From the NCBI GenBank assembly GCA_934132775.1, contig CAKPAA010000007.1:27894-91893 (forward strand): a DNA stretch of 64,000 nt, written 5' to 3'. The notes below the pieces were generated by a model, which did not search any database, was not told where the DNA came from, and saw only the letters and a program-made list of their open reading frames with translations. Origin of the DNA: an uncultured Clostridia bacterium. Its GTDB lineage: Bacteria; Bacillota; Clostridia; TANB77; UBA1234. Below, piece by piece: positions 27,642 through 36,092 of this stretch (positions are counted from its first letter, which is position 1; each line of letters begins with the position of its first letter). Both the position numbers and the translations under genes were made by a program.

Positions 27642-28883
27642 TTATTTTTTATTATGATAATTTATATAATCTCTTCTCGCTGTATCTGGCGAATCAGCCC
27701 CCTCAGCATTTTTCACTGGTGAAAAATCTTCTTCTCTAACTCCACGTATCAAACCAATTTCAGGCATTTTCGCAAATGCATCAAATAAAAACGTTTCAAA
27801 TTTATATGCATTAGGCTTTTCAGGTTTAACCATTTCTCCATTTTCATTCATATAATCGCTCTTTTTATGAGCAGTGTGATATGGTAATTTATACTTTTCA
27901 ATCTCCTCTAATGCTGAAATATTAAATAAATTTAATAGTACGTGTGATTCACCGAACAATAACTCGCCATTTTCATCTCTTGCATTCGCATATTCTTCAG
28001 ATATTTCAGTGTACTCAATTACATATGGCTTTCCGTTTTTCTTGCAGAAAACTCCAACACGCTCATCTGGTCCTTTTTTTGCAATCGTCTTAGAAACTAT
28101 TTTATAACCATTCTTTATAGCAAAACCTATTAAAAGTGGATCTGCCATTTTTACCAAAACATTGTCTACTGCGGCTATAAACACCCACTCAACGCCTCGT
28201 TTTTTCATATCTGTCAAAACTCCGTTAGTAGCCATAGCCTCAAAAACACCGCCATGACCGTCCGCTGCCTCCTTAACAAAACCATTTTCATCTAATATAA
28301 GCTTGCCATTTTCATCTATCATAGGAAGTTCACCTTGTGTAAAAAAGTGATCTATTTCAGCCTTTGGATATCCAAAATAATTATGCTCCTCAAAGAAATT
28401 TTTTGTATCATCATTGTTGGCATTGCTAGTCATTATATACCAAGGAATCGTCACAGCATACTTTTCATTTGCTAATTTCAAAATATCATTTTGAATTTCA
28501 AATATACTTTTATGAGATGGAAGCCCAATATCGAATGTGCCCTTAGGTCCATTATGTCCAAGTCTAGTGCCTTGCCCACCTGCCATTGTAACAACAGCAA
28601 GTTTGCCACTTTCAATTGCTTTCTCTCCAAGCTTAATATATTCATCTCTCTCACTTTCAGATAATTTTAATGAATCAACATAAGGAGCAGGCTCTATCTT
28701 GTCATTGTGAATTTCAGGCTTTTTATCTGCATTTTTATATAAATCCAATATCTTTTCAAAATCAATTCTTGAAATTTGATCTAACAACTTATCTTTATCA
28801 CTCTCATTCATTCTTTCATATGACTTCAAAATATGCTCTTGACCGTACTTTTCAAGCTTTGCTTTCGCTTCTTCAAATTTCAT
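27642..28883 (-). CDS. UDP-sugar pyrophosphorylase, UDPGP/UAP1-type
   Basis: A 413-residue nucleotidyltransferase of the eukaryotic-type UDPGP family, which makes UDP-GlcNAc or UDP-GalNAc (or UDP-glucose) from UTP and the sugar 1-phosphate. The uridyl-binding loop MAGGQGTRLGHNGPKG is at about residues 98-113, and GYPKAEIDHFFTQGELPMI, DGHGGVFEAMATNG and the sugar-binding AVDNVLVKMADP follow in UAP1 order. Bacteria normally use GlmU, so this is an additional route; which sugar is used cannot be told from sequence. ATG 28883 follows AAGGGTGA. Confidence 0.9.
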   Translation of the reverse strand: MKFEEAKAKLEKYGQEHILKSYERMNESDKDKLLDQISRIDFEKILDLYKNADKKPEIHNDKIEPAPYVDSLKLSESERDEYIKLGEKAIESGKLAVVTMAGGQGTRLGHNGPKGTFDIGLPSHKSIFEIQNDILKLANEKYAVTIPWYIMTSNANNDDTKNFFEEHNYFGYPKAEIDHFFTQGELPMIDENGKLILDENGFVKEAADGHGGVFEAMATNGVLTDMKKRGVEWVFIAAVDNVLVKMADPLLIGFAIKNGYKIVSKTIAKKGPDERVGVFCKKNGKPYVIEYTEISEEYANARDENGELLFGESHVLLNLFNISALEEIEKYKLPYHTAHKKSDYMNENGEMVKPEKPNAYKFETFLFDAFAKMPEIGLIRGVREEDFSPVKNAEGADSPDTARRDYINYHNKK

Positions 28884-29011
28884 AAAATCACCCTTTCTGC
28901 AAATATTATATACTATTGTTTAAAAAAAAACAGCTTTTTATGTGAAAAAATTACCAGAATAAAAAAATCTTAGTTTGTACAACATAAAATTGAAACAATT
29001 AACACAATTGT

Positions 29012-29079
29012 GCCTATGGGAACGCATACTCATTAATCATAAATAATGTGGCAGCATATGTCCCCATAGGTACAAAAAG
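29012..29079 (+). promoter_or_regulatory. Hairpin in the leader of the DUF378 gene
   Basis: GCCTATGGG (from 29012) pairs with CCCATAGGT (to 29079), enclosing about 48 bases that are partly self-complementary. It lies about 50 bases upstream of the start at 29133. It may be a leader structure; no known riboswitch is evident. Confidence 0.35.
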
Positions 29080-29132
29080 CACTTAGAAGTGTCACAACAT
29101 TAAAACAAATCGCTTTGAAAGGAAGTGAGTAT

Positions 29133-29339
29133 ATGAAAGCTTTTTATGCAACAGTTTTAACAATCTTAATAATTGGAGGACTAAACTGGGGACTTGTTGG
29201 TTTATTTAACTATAACCTAGTAGATGCAATATTTGGAGCAAACAACTGGTTCACTAGACTTGTATATATATTAGTTGGCGTATCTGCAATTTTCTCTTTT
29301 GCATTCTACGGTTATGAAAGTGAAAAAGAAAGAAACTAA
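29133..29339 (+). CDS. DUF378 family small membrane protein (YuzA-like)
   Basis: A 68-residue protein with two membrane helices, MKAFYATVLTILIIGGLNWG then FTRLVYILVGVSAIFSF. The LNWGLVGLFNYNLVDAIFG core is the DUF378 signature. Start at ATG 29133 is set by AAAGGAAGTG just upstream; a start 18 bases earlier lacks a site. Function of the family is unknown; many members occur in spore formers and methanogens. It is a single gene on the plus strand between minus-strand blocks. Confidence 0.88.
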   Translation: MKAFYATVLTILIIGGLNWGLVGLFNYNLVDAIFGANNWFTRLVYILVGVSAIFSFAFYGYESEKERN

Positions 29340-29408
29340 ATAAAATAACAAAATCATTAAATGTAAAATAGTTTTTCAGCATTTCATAAACTTCACACTT
29401 CAAACATA

Positions 29409-29437
29409 TTGAAAAATAAGCACTTGTAATATATAAT
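29409..29437 (+). promoter_or_regulatory. Promoter of the radical SAM gene
   Basis: TTGAAA at 29409-29414 and TATAAT at 29432-29437 with 17 bp between, 24 bases ahead of the ATG. Confidence 0.65.
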
Positions 29438-29460
29438 ATGGCAACAGAGGTGTAAAAAAT

Positions 29461-30342
29461 ATGCTTGAAAAATGTAATTTGTGTGCATTTAACTGCAACG
29501 TAGATAGAAATAAAAAATTAGGAGCTTGCAAATGTGGCATTCAGCCAAAACTTGCACTAGCTTCTATACATATGTGGGAAGAACCTTGTATAAGTGGAAC
29601 AAATGGCTCTGGAACAGTATTTTTCAGTGGATGTAATTTTAGATGCGTATTCTGCCAAAATTACGACATATCGCAAAACGAATTTGGAAAAGAAATAACC
29701 ACAAATAGATTAGCCGAAATTTTTTTAGAACTACAAGCCAAAAACGTGCATAACATAAATTTAGTTTCACCAACACCATACGTTTATCAAATTATAGACG
29801 CAGTAAAAATTGCAAAAGAAAATAGACTAAAAATACCAATTGTGTACAACACAAACACATACGAAAATATTGAAACAATAAAACTTTTAAAAGGTACAGT
29901 TGATATATACTTGCCAGACCTAAAATATTACAACAACGAAACAGCACTAAAATTTTCGAAAATTCCAAACTACTTCAGCGTTGCCACAAATGCAATTTTG
30001 GAAATGGTAAAACAAGTTGGCACACCAACATTTGACGAAAATGGAATTATGCAAAAAGGTGTAATAATTAGGCACCTAACTTTGCCAAATCATCTTACAG
30101 AAACAAAATATGTACTAAACTGGATAAAAGAAAACTTAGGCGATAAAGTATATGTAAGTGTTATGGCACAATACTTTCCAACATACAAAGCAAAGAACTT
30201 TGAAGATATAAATAGAAAACTAAACAAACGTGAATATACTTACCTTTTAAAAATGGTATCCGATATAAAAAATGGCTACATTCAAGAACTGGGCACACAC
30301 GAAGAAGAATACGTACCAAAATTTGATTTGCAAGGAATTTGA
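29461..30342 (+). CDS. Radical SAM protein, PflX/pyruvate formate-lyase activase-like
   Basis: A 293-residue iron-sulfur enzyme. An N-terminal cysteine cluster (CNLCAFNCNVDRNKKLGACKC) is followed by the radical SAM motif CNFRCVFCQNYDIS at about residues 60-73. The rest shows PflA-like features (NINLVSPTPYVYQI, DIYLPDLKYY). Members of this PflX-type group are annotated as glycyl-radical-enzyme activase homologues, but no glycyl radical enzyme gene is nearby, so the substrate is unknown. It is a single gene with its own promoter and the shared terminator at 30469-30508. Confidence 0.9.
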   Translation: MLEKCNLCAFNCNVDRNKKLGACKCGIQPKLALASIHMWEEPCISGTNGSGTVFFSGCNFRCVFCQNYDISQNEFGKEITTNRLAEIFLELQAKNVHNINLVSPTPYVYQIIDAVKIAKENRLKIPIVYNTNTYENIETIKLLKGTVDIYLPDLKYYNNETALKFSKIPNYFSVATNAILEMVKQVGTPTFDENGIMQKGVIIRHLTLPNHLTETKYVLNWIKENLGDKVYVSVMAQYFPTYKAKNFEDINRKLNKREYTYLLKMVSDIKNGYIQELGTHEEEYVPKFDLQGI

Positions 30343-30468
30343 AAATAATATAACTTTTCTTTATACATATAGTTTTTATGTTGAAATAATTTCTTTATAA
30401 ATCTTATTTTAATTTTCAGCAATTTAAAATAATCAGTAGCTGTAAAAAATACTTTCTCCAAAATATAT

Positions 30469-30508
30469 AACCCACACAAACCTTAACTTAATTTAGCTTG
30501 TGTGGGTT
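30469..30508. terminator. Bidirectional terminator between convergent genes
   Basis: 11-bp stem AACCCACACAA/TTGTGTGGGTT (30469-30479 and 30498-30508) followed by TTATTTTTG on the plus strand, between the radical SAM gene and the convergent long pilin gene. Confidence 0.8.
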
Positions 30509-30614
30509 TATTTTTGAAAAATAAATTACAATAAAATATTTAATCTTTCAAGTTATTTTTTATCTTTTAGCATTATATTAAAAATTTTTACACTAATTTT
30601 GATAATATATCAAT

Positions 30615-32138
30615 TTATTTAATATTCCAAGCAGTTGATGCAGATGAACCATCAGTTGAAGAATTTGAAATATCTAATAAATTAGCTGATATAGAGATTA
30701 CAGGACGAAGACCATACGAAGGCGCGCCCACGTAGCCAGTCGAAATGACTGAGTAGTAGCCGTAGACATAGGTAGTATAAGCCGTGCGTAAGCCATAGTA
30801 GGCAAAGGCACCCTCAGAGGCCAAGCCGACATACGGCGAAGCGAGCCAGCCTCTATTGTCTACATCTCCTTTTAGTATATCGCCAATCTTCGCATTGGCA
30901 CTACTCGGATTATAACCATAATATGTCCTTGTTATTAAAACTGGTTCATCTTTTGACTTTAATTCAATATAATCAGTTTCACTTGTTGATTTATGTGTTA
31001 CTCCATTCTTGTCATCCCAGTTATAGAATCTTGGGTACTCTACTCCACTTGCTAAACTTGCAGTGTGCTTTTTAGCTGTGTATGTGTGTCCTCCTGCTAC
31101 TACATCTTTCAAATCACTATCCGCCGTATCAGCTGGATACCAAGCCCATCTTGTTAGATTTGTTGATGGAATATAATCACAAGCCTTATTCAAATCTTCT
31201 ATTGTCATACTTCTTGCTGTTATTCCCTTATCTGCATTTGAATATAACTTCTCACATAATCTATGCAATTCGTTTGCACCATATAAATATCCTGCTGCAC
31301 CCTTAATAGTTACTTTGTTTACGTACCCATCTGTTGTTAGCATAACTTTTCCTGTTTCATTATCGATACTCAAAATTCTCCACTTTGCTGTTGCATCTGT
31401 TGAAAGAGTTTCTTTTGTGTAACCGGTTTTTCTTGGATCTGTTTCAACATTCTGCACCGCTGTTGGTACGTAGTTCACATAGTCTCCTACTTTTATTTTA
31501 CTTGTTATTTCTTCAAACTCTTTCTTAGACAAGCCATCGTCCAAAAGTTCTCTATTTTCAAGGTTACTACTCTCATTTATTTGCAACTTAAAAGTTGTAC
31601 CTGCAACTGTTATATCAACATCTCCTGAACTAGAAACAAGTGAACTATCTACAAATTCCTTGTCTCTTATGTTATATGCATTCTCGCTTGGAAATGGTGG
31701 CCAAATAAACACCTTACCATTTTTAGTTACAGCATATTTAACATCAACATTAGTCTCACTTGGAGTATTCACTCTCATTACTGGTAACTTAATTCCAATA
31801 TCTGCACTCTTATCAATTATTGTATAATCAGGTGTCCTGCTTTCTACCACAAAATCACTATCAGTCCTACCACCCTTAGCTACATAATTAAACACTTGTC
31901 CATCAGTAATCTGAGAACCCTTCGCAAGCATTGCACCTTTAACCTCTATCATCTTCTCATTTATAGCCTGTTCAACTTCACTAATATTAGACACAAACTT
32001 AGAATAATTCGCCTTTCCAATAGTGCCCGTTGAACTATTAAAAGCAATAGCTGCTAAAATAATTACTACTATAATCGTAATAACCAATGCAATAAGAGAA
32101 ATACCTCTCTCACTATTTCTTAATTCAAAACATTTCAT
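30615..32138 (-). CDS. Pilin-adhesin: PilA-like N-terminus fused to DUF6273-like C-terminal domain
   Basis: A 507-residue protein. The leader MKCFELRNSERG precedes ISLIALVITIIVVIILAA, a PilD-type cleavage site and pilin helix nearly identical to PilA (13241-13864). The similarity continues to about residue 165 (IGIKLPVMRVNTP, VKYAVTKNGKVFIWPP). After a spacer, residues about 210-507 form a DUF6273-like, C-type-lectin-like domain (GDYVNYVP, KWRILSIDNETGKV, GWLASP, SYGLRPVISIS). Residues 431-479 are encoded by DNA far more GC-rich than the rest of the gene. I infer a pilus-tip or surface adhesin; processing by the PilD at 18439-19245 is likely. It stands alone, 605 bp downstream of the HD-GYP gene. 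Confidence 0.85.
   Translation of the reverse strand: MKCFELRNSERGISLIALVITIIVVIILAAIAFNSSTGTIGKANYSKFVSNISEVEQAINEKMIEVKGAMLAKGSQITDGQVFNYVAKGGRTDSDFVVESRTPDYTIIDKSADIGIKLPVMRVNTPSETNVDVKYAVTKNGKVFIWPPFPSENAYNIRDKEFVDSSLVSSSGDVDITVAGTTFKLQINESSNLENRELLDDGLSKKEFEEITSKIKVGDYVNYVPTAVQNVETDPRKTGYTKETLSTDATAKWRILSIDNETGKVMLTTDGYVNKVTIKGAAGYLYGANELHRLCEKLYSNADKGITARSMTIEDLNKACDYIPSTNLTRWAWYPADTADSDLKDVVAGGHTYTAKKHTASLASGVEYPRFYNWDDKNGVTHKSTSETDYIELKSKDEPVLITRTYYGYNPSSANAKIGDILKGDVDNRGWLASPYVGLASEGAFAYYGLRTAYTTYVYGYYSVISTGYVGAPSYGLRPVISISANLLDISNSSTDGSSASTAWNIK
30702..30848 (-). other. GC-rich candidate variable region of a diversity-generating retroelement target
   Basis: In codons 431-479 of the pilin-adhesin the GC content rises to about 57 percent by hand count over 150 bases, against roughly one third around it. 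The patch is dominated by NNC codons (GTC, GGC, GCC, TAC, CGC, ACC) and has almost no AAC or AAY codons, as expected when template adenines of AAC codons have been replaced. It lies at the C-terminal end of a lectin-like domain just before GLRPVIS. No reverse transcriptase or template repeat is in this window, so the call is inferential. Confidence 0.5.
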
Positions 32139-32743
32139 ACGTAAATCAACCTCATTTCTTCATTTTATTTTTTATACTCTCAACACTATCTCAAACAAAA
32201 CTCACTTAAATCCAGCCACTATGTTCAAAGGAGTAAAAGTACATAGAATAAATTTTTTCGGCTCGGTATGGGTAGGTAGGAGAAAAAATTTTTCTATTAC
32301 TTTTACGACGCTACTATGCCAAAACAAACTTAAATTGGTGCTTTTATAAATCATAGTAACTAATCAGAACAAACTTAAAATAACTCTTTCATAAATTGTA
32401 GCATCTTCTCAAAGCAAAGCATATTTTTCACACGCCAAAAAGACTAACCAAAACTTAGCCATCTCATTCAAGTTTCACACAAAACTCAAATAAATAGCAA
32501 AATTTCAGTTAGTCTCCTAACTATCCTCAACATAATTTATAAAATCCAAAGCAAAATAGCAAACACTTGCAACACTTACTGCACAAACATCAGCCACACC
32601 GAAAGCACTCTCATAAGAAACTGCTTTCGCATTTCTTTTATTTAAAAATTGGCTTGTGTGTGTGTGTGTGTACAGCCCCAACGGTTTCAAGTACCTTGTT
32701 CATTTTTCTCCTCCTGTTTCTAAAATTTAATTACTAAAAACAT
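32139..32743. other. 605-bp intergenic region with hairpin and dinucleotide repeat
   Basis: No gene is evident. The plus strand is strikingly A+C-rich and G-poor across about 32160-32600. It contains the long inverted repeat at 32233-32306, a perfect 8-bp hairpin CGAAAGCA/TGCTTTCG near 32609-32638 and a TG dinucleotide run (eight units) at 32655-32671. I see no convincing promoter for the pilin-adhesin. Confidence 0.5.
32233..32306. repeat. Imperfect inverted repeat, 27/25-nt arms
   Basis: Arms 32233-32259 and 32282-32306 are complementary except for two short bulges and enclose a 22-base G-rich loop. The outermost arm bases are GTAAAAGTA and TACTTTTAC. It lies about 95 bp upstream of the pilin-adhesin start and could be a leader hairpin or a remnant of a small mobile repeat. 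Confidence 0.55.
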
Positions 32744-33646
32744 CTATATTCTCAACTGTTTTATCAATTTTTGAATTTCTTCTTGCTCACTTTCATATAA
32801 TTTCATCTTCTCAATTTCTTTTTCCAATGCTCTCTGCTTAATTATAAGCAAATTAGCATTTGTACTCATATCATATCCTGGTGCCAGTTCAAATCTTTTC
32901 AACTTTCTTTCTAATTTTTTAGTTAAACCTTGATCATATATTTGTTTGTATATGCCTTCTAATTCGTGTAATATCTCTAAATTATTTCTATACTGCATTA
33001 CATTCTTTTCGTGTGTATTACGTTCCTCTGTCACTTTATCATACACAACCATTAACAAATACACCAAATATTCACCAGACATTTTTTTGTTCTTCACATC
33101 TTGAACCATCATTTTTAATGCATCACTTATTTTGTAACCATCTTTATATTGCCTCTTTTGTGTCAATGCATCATATACATCAGCAACTTTTATTATCTGT
33201 GCCTCTTTCGGAATTTCATCTCCCTTTAATCCGTCTGGATATCCTGTACCGTCCATATTTTCGTGATGTGCTCTTACTATTGGTGCTAAGTCTTTAAAGT
33301 TTTTATATTCCATACATATTTCATATCCGTATATCGTATGTTTTTTCATTATTTCAAATTCTTCATCCGTTAGCCTTGAAGTTTTTTGTAGTATCTCAGG
33401 TGGTATTTTTATTTTTCCCACGTCGTGCAAATATGCAGCAAGAACACATTTTTTTAATTCTTCGTATGGCATCCCCATTCTTTGACACATAGCAGTTGTC
33501 ATCTTGGCAACACCTTGTACGTGTGCATCTGTAAATATATCTAGTCCCTTTAACACTGATATTTCCAAACTAATCTCATTTGATAACTCTGCCTCATTTA
33601 TTCTTGTGCTTCCTAGTATATCTAACGGTTTAAAACGTTTTTTCAT
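32744..33646 (-). CDS. HD-GYP domain protein, probable c-di-GMP phosphodiesterase
   Basis: A 300-residue cytoplasmic protein. The HD-GYP domain fills residues about 25-195: VLAAYLHDVGKIKIP holds the HD pair and HHENMDGTGYPDGL the HHExxDGxGYP signature, both complete, so cleavage of c-di-GMP is expected. A charged coiled-coil tail (about 205-300) follows. I start at ATG 33646, 9 bases after AGGAGG; the upstream in-frame codons overlap the preceding gene. It is 17 bp downstream of the nuclease-like gene, suggesting co-transcription. It may set c-di-GMP levels for the MshEN-bearing PilB. Confidence 0.92.
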   Translation of the reverse strand: MKKRFKPLDILGSTRINEAELSNEISLEISVLKGLDIFTDAHVQGVAKMTTAMCQRMGMPYEELKKCVLAAYLHDVGKIKIPPEILQKTSRLTDEEFEIMKKHTIYGYEICMEYKNFKDLAPIVRAHHENMDGTGYPDGLKGDEIPKEAQIIKVADVYDALTQKRQYKDGYKISDALKMMVQDVKNKKMSGEYLVYLLMVVYDKVTEERNTHEKNVMQYRNNLEILHELEGIYKQIYDQGLTKKLERKLKRFELAPGYDMSTNANLLIIKQRALEKEIEKMKLYESEQEEIQKLIKQLRI

Positions 33647-33663
33647 CTTTTGTATCCTCCTAA

Positions 33664-34464
33664 TTATATTGCTTGATAGGTTCCATTCTTTAAATTTATT
33701 TCTATCCACTTTTTATTTATTTTTATAATTAGCCTGTATTCTAATAGTGATAAATTTCCTTCTAAATGCGCTATGTAGTACATTATCTCTTTTGAAAATT
33801 TATCTAAATCCGTTATATCTTCGAAATATTCTGGACTTGTTATTTCTGCGAATATAATATTTATATCATATTTTTTATAATTATCCAATAGCTTTCTTAT
33901 TTTCTCAAATATCTTGTTTTTTATATCTATATTATACTCTTCTTCAAGTTCTGGATTTATCTTAGGTGTAAGAATTGTTCTTTTACCATCATTGTATATT
34001 TCAACTTTATCACTGGCTTTTTTATATTCAATATATCCCTCTATATTTTCTTTTTCTAACTTATATTCTTCCAAGTCGTGTGAAAGCTTTTCAACTAGCC
34101 AGTCATATCCAACATATATTTTTGTAACTTCTATTCCTATGCTCTTTCCTTTTCGTTCTAACACAAAGTCTGGGCATTCCGTTTTCGTTATCTTACCAGA
34201 ACGTATTTTAAATTTATTTAATAATTTAAAAACAGTATTAAATTCATTTATTTCTTTTTGGAGTTGTTTATTTCTCTCTAGTTCATTTTCAACCATTTGA
34301 TTCCAAATTTTTATATCTTTTTGAGTTGCCTTAACTTTTGTCATTTTTAACGTGAATGTGTTTAAATTTAGCACCATATCGTCCATATGGACTTTTATAT
34401 ATGCATCTTTAATTTCACCTGAACTTTTATGAGAATTCATTACATCATATATAGGATTTTCCAT
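33664..34464 (-). CDS. Unknown protein with possible PD-(D/E)XK nuclease-like core
   Basis: A 266-residue protein that I do not recognise. Residues about 1-80 are helical and charged. In the middle, ECPDFVLERKGKSIGIEVTKI has the spacing of a PD-(D/E)xK core, with Thr replacing the final Lys (PD...xIEVT), so it may be degenerate or inactive. The C-terminal part alternates Lys-rich helices with hydrophobic strands (YDINIIFAEITSP). It shares an operon with the HD-GYP gene and is divergent from htrA. The nuclease suggestion rests on one motif only. Confidence 0.6.
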   Translation of the reverse strand: MENPIYDVMNSHKSSGEIKDAYIKVHMDDMVLNLNTFTLKMTKVKATQKDIKIWNQMVENELERNKQLQKEINEFNTVFKLLNKFKIRSGKITKTECPDFVLERKGKSIGIEVTKIYVGYDWLVEKLSHDLEEYKLEKENIEGYIEYKKASDKVEIYNDGKRTILTPKINPELEEEYNIDIKNKIFEKIRKLLDNYKKYDINIIFAEITSPEYFEDITDLDKFSKEIMYYIAHLEGNLSLLEYRLIIKINKKWIEINLKNGTYQAI

Positions 34465-34485
34465 ATTTTTCTCCCTGTTACATTA

Positions 34486-34514
34486 TTGAATTTCATATTT
34501 TTTTCATATATAAT
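34486..34514 (+). promoter_or_regulatory. htrA promoter
   Basis: TTGAAT at 34486-34491 and TATAAT at 34509-34514 with 17 bp between, giving a leader of about 113 nt before htrA. Confidence 0.65.
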
Positions 34515-34633
34515 ACATAGTAGTGACAAATAAATGTCCTAATATATGTAGTATACACGATTGAAATATATTATTCAACATTAGATTTATATTAAAAATT
34601 TATACATAAAATTATATGAAAGGATGATTGATT

Positions 34634-35842
34634 ATGTCTTTTAAGAATGACTTCGAACGTGAAAGGATATACGAGGAAATGGAGGGTAAACAGTCTTCAA
34701 AACTTGGTTGGGTTGGCAAAACACTTAGCATCGCATTGCTTTTGTCTTTGGGATTTGCAAGTGGAAGTATTTACTCGACATTCACTGGTAAAGGCTTATT
34801 GCCAAGCCAAAAAGAAAATGTACAAAACAATTTAAATGTAAGTCAAGTTTCTACAACACCATCTAATTCAACAAATGTTGTAACAGCTCCAAGTTCACTT
34901 TCAGATGTTGTTGCAAAAACTGCTGACTCTGTTGTTGAAATAACACAATACTCAACTTCAACATCAATGTTTTCATCACAAAGTTACACTTCTCAAGGTA
35001 ATGGAAGTGGTGTTATTATTTCAGCTGATGGCTATATTTTAACGAATAATCACGTTATTAGTGGCGCTGAAAAAATTACTGTTAGATTAAGAAATGGTAA
35101 AGAATATGAAGCAACTCTTGTTGGCAAAGATTCAAAAACGGACGTTGCAATTATTAAAATTGACGCACAAGATTTAACAGTTGCAACAATAGCTGATTCT
35201 TCTAAAACAAAAGTTGGCGACTTTGTTTTAGCAATTGGTAATCCTCTTGGAGAATTAGGTGGAACAGTAACTTATGGCTATATCAGTGCTTTGGAACGTG
35301 AAATTAAAATTGATAATTCAACAATGAACTTAATGCAATTTGATGCCGCTGTAAACCCAGGTAATTCTGGTGGTGGTTTATTTAATGTTTATGGCGAACT
35401 TATCGGTATCGTTTCTGCAAAATCTACTGGCTACGACGTTGAAGGACTTGGATTTGCAATTCCGATAAATGATATTAACAAAGTTACGAGTGATATACTT
35501 GATTTAGGCTATGCAACAAATAGAGCTTTTTTAGGAATTAAACTTGAAAACGCAGTTTACTCATATAACAACCAATATGGTGGACTTTTTGGAATGTTCT
35601 ATCAACAGATGCAATATGGTGCAACTGTTGCAGAAGTAGTAAAAGACTCACCTGCTGAAAAAGCTGGAATAGAAGTTAAAGATATTATCGTTTCAATAAA
35701 TGGTAAAGCTATTTCAAGTGCATCAGAAGCCACATCAGAAGTTGCTGCTTTGAGTGTTGGTGATGAAATTGAAATCGGAATAATTCGTGACGGTCGTACA
35801 AAAACTGTTAAAGCTACTCTTGAAGAGTATAAAGGTCAATAA
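34634..35842 (+). CDS. htrA: Membrane-anchored HtrA/DegP-type serine protease
   Basis: A 402-residue S1C protease for quality control outside the membrane. A cytoplasmic N-terminal tail (about 25 residues) leads to a membrane helix (TLSIALLLSLGFASGSIY). The trypsin-like domain has the catalytic triad His140 (TNNHVI), Asp170 (KTDVAII) and Ser245 (NPGNSGGG). A single PDZ domain follows (SPAEKAGIEVKDIIVSINGK). ATG 34634 is chosen because AAAGGA lies 9 bases upstream; the TTG six bases earlier sits too close to it. It is monocistronic with its own promoter and terminator. Confidence 0.95.
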   Translation: MSFKNDFERERIYEEMEGKQSSKLGWVGKTLSIALLLSLGFASGSIYSTFTGKGLLPSQKENVQNNLNVSQVSTTPSNSTNVVTAPSSLSDVVAKTADSVVEITQYSTSTSMFSSQSYTSQGNGSGVIISADGYILTNNHVISGAEKITVRLRNGKEYEATLVGKDSKTDVAIIKIDAQDLTVATIADSSKTKVGDFVLAIGNPLGELGGTVTYGYISALEREIKIDNSTMNLMQFDAAVNPGNSGGGLFNVYGELIGIVSAKSTGYDVEGLGFAIPINDINKVTSDILDLGYATNRAFLGIKLENAVYSYNNQYGGLFGMFYQQMQYGATVAEVVKDSPAEKAGIEVKDIIVSINGKAISSASEATSEVAALSVGDEIEIGIIRDGRTKTVKATLEEYKGQ

Positions 35843-35868
35843 TAGATTTTAAGCATAAATAAATATTT

Positions 35869-35950
35869 TCCCAGTTATATGGACTAATTTGTGAAAAGTA
35901 AAATCCAACTTTTCCCCATCCTGTTAGTTCATTTAACTGGGATTTTTATA
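35869..35950 (+). terminator. htrA terminator
   Basis: TCCCAGTTA pairs with TAACTGGGA, with an inner GACTAA/TTAGTTC helix, followed by TTTTTATA on the plus strand. Confidence 0.75.
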
Positions 35951-35952
35951 TA

Positions 35953-35996
35953 ACAAAAAAGACTGATGAAAGGAGAATACGCACACAGTCTCTTTT
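35953..35996 (-). terminator. Terminator of the 143-residue gene
   Basis: On the minus strand GAGACTG pairs with CAGTCTT across a 20-base loop and runs into TTTTTTG, placed about 100 bases after the stop codon of the gene at 36093-36524. Confidence 0.6.
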
Positions 35997-36092
35997 TGTT
36001 AATTAAAAAATTTAAATACATATAGAAATAGCGTACACTCTATATGTTTTTAATATTTCTCACAAATTTCTCATAAAATAAGTTTCTTACAT

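Noticed and set aside
30343..33000. Template repeat or reverse transcriptase for the proposed DGR
   Set aside because: I searched the flanks on both strands and found no second copy of the GC-rich patch and no reverse transcriptase ORF in the window.
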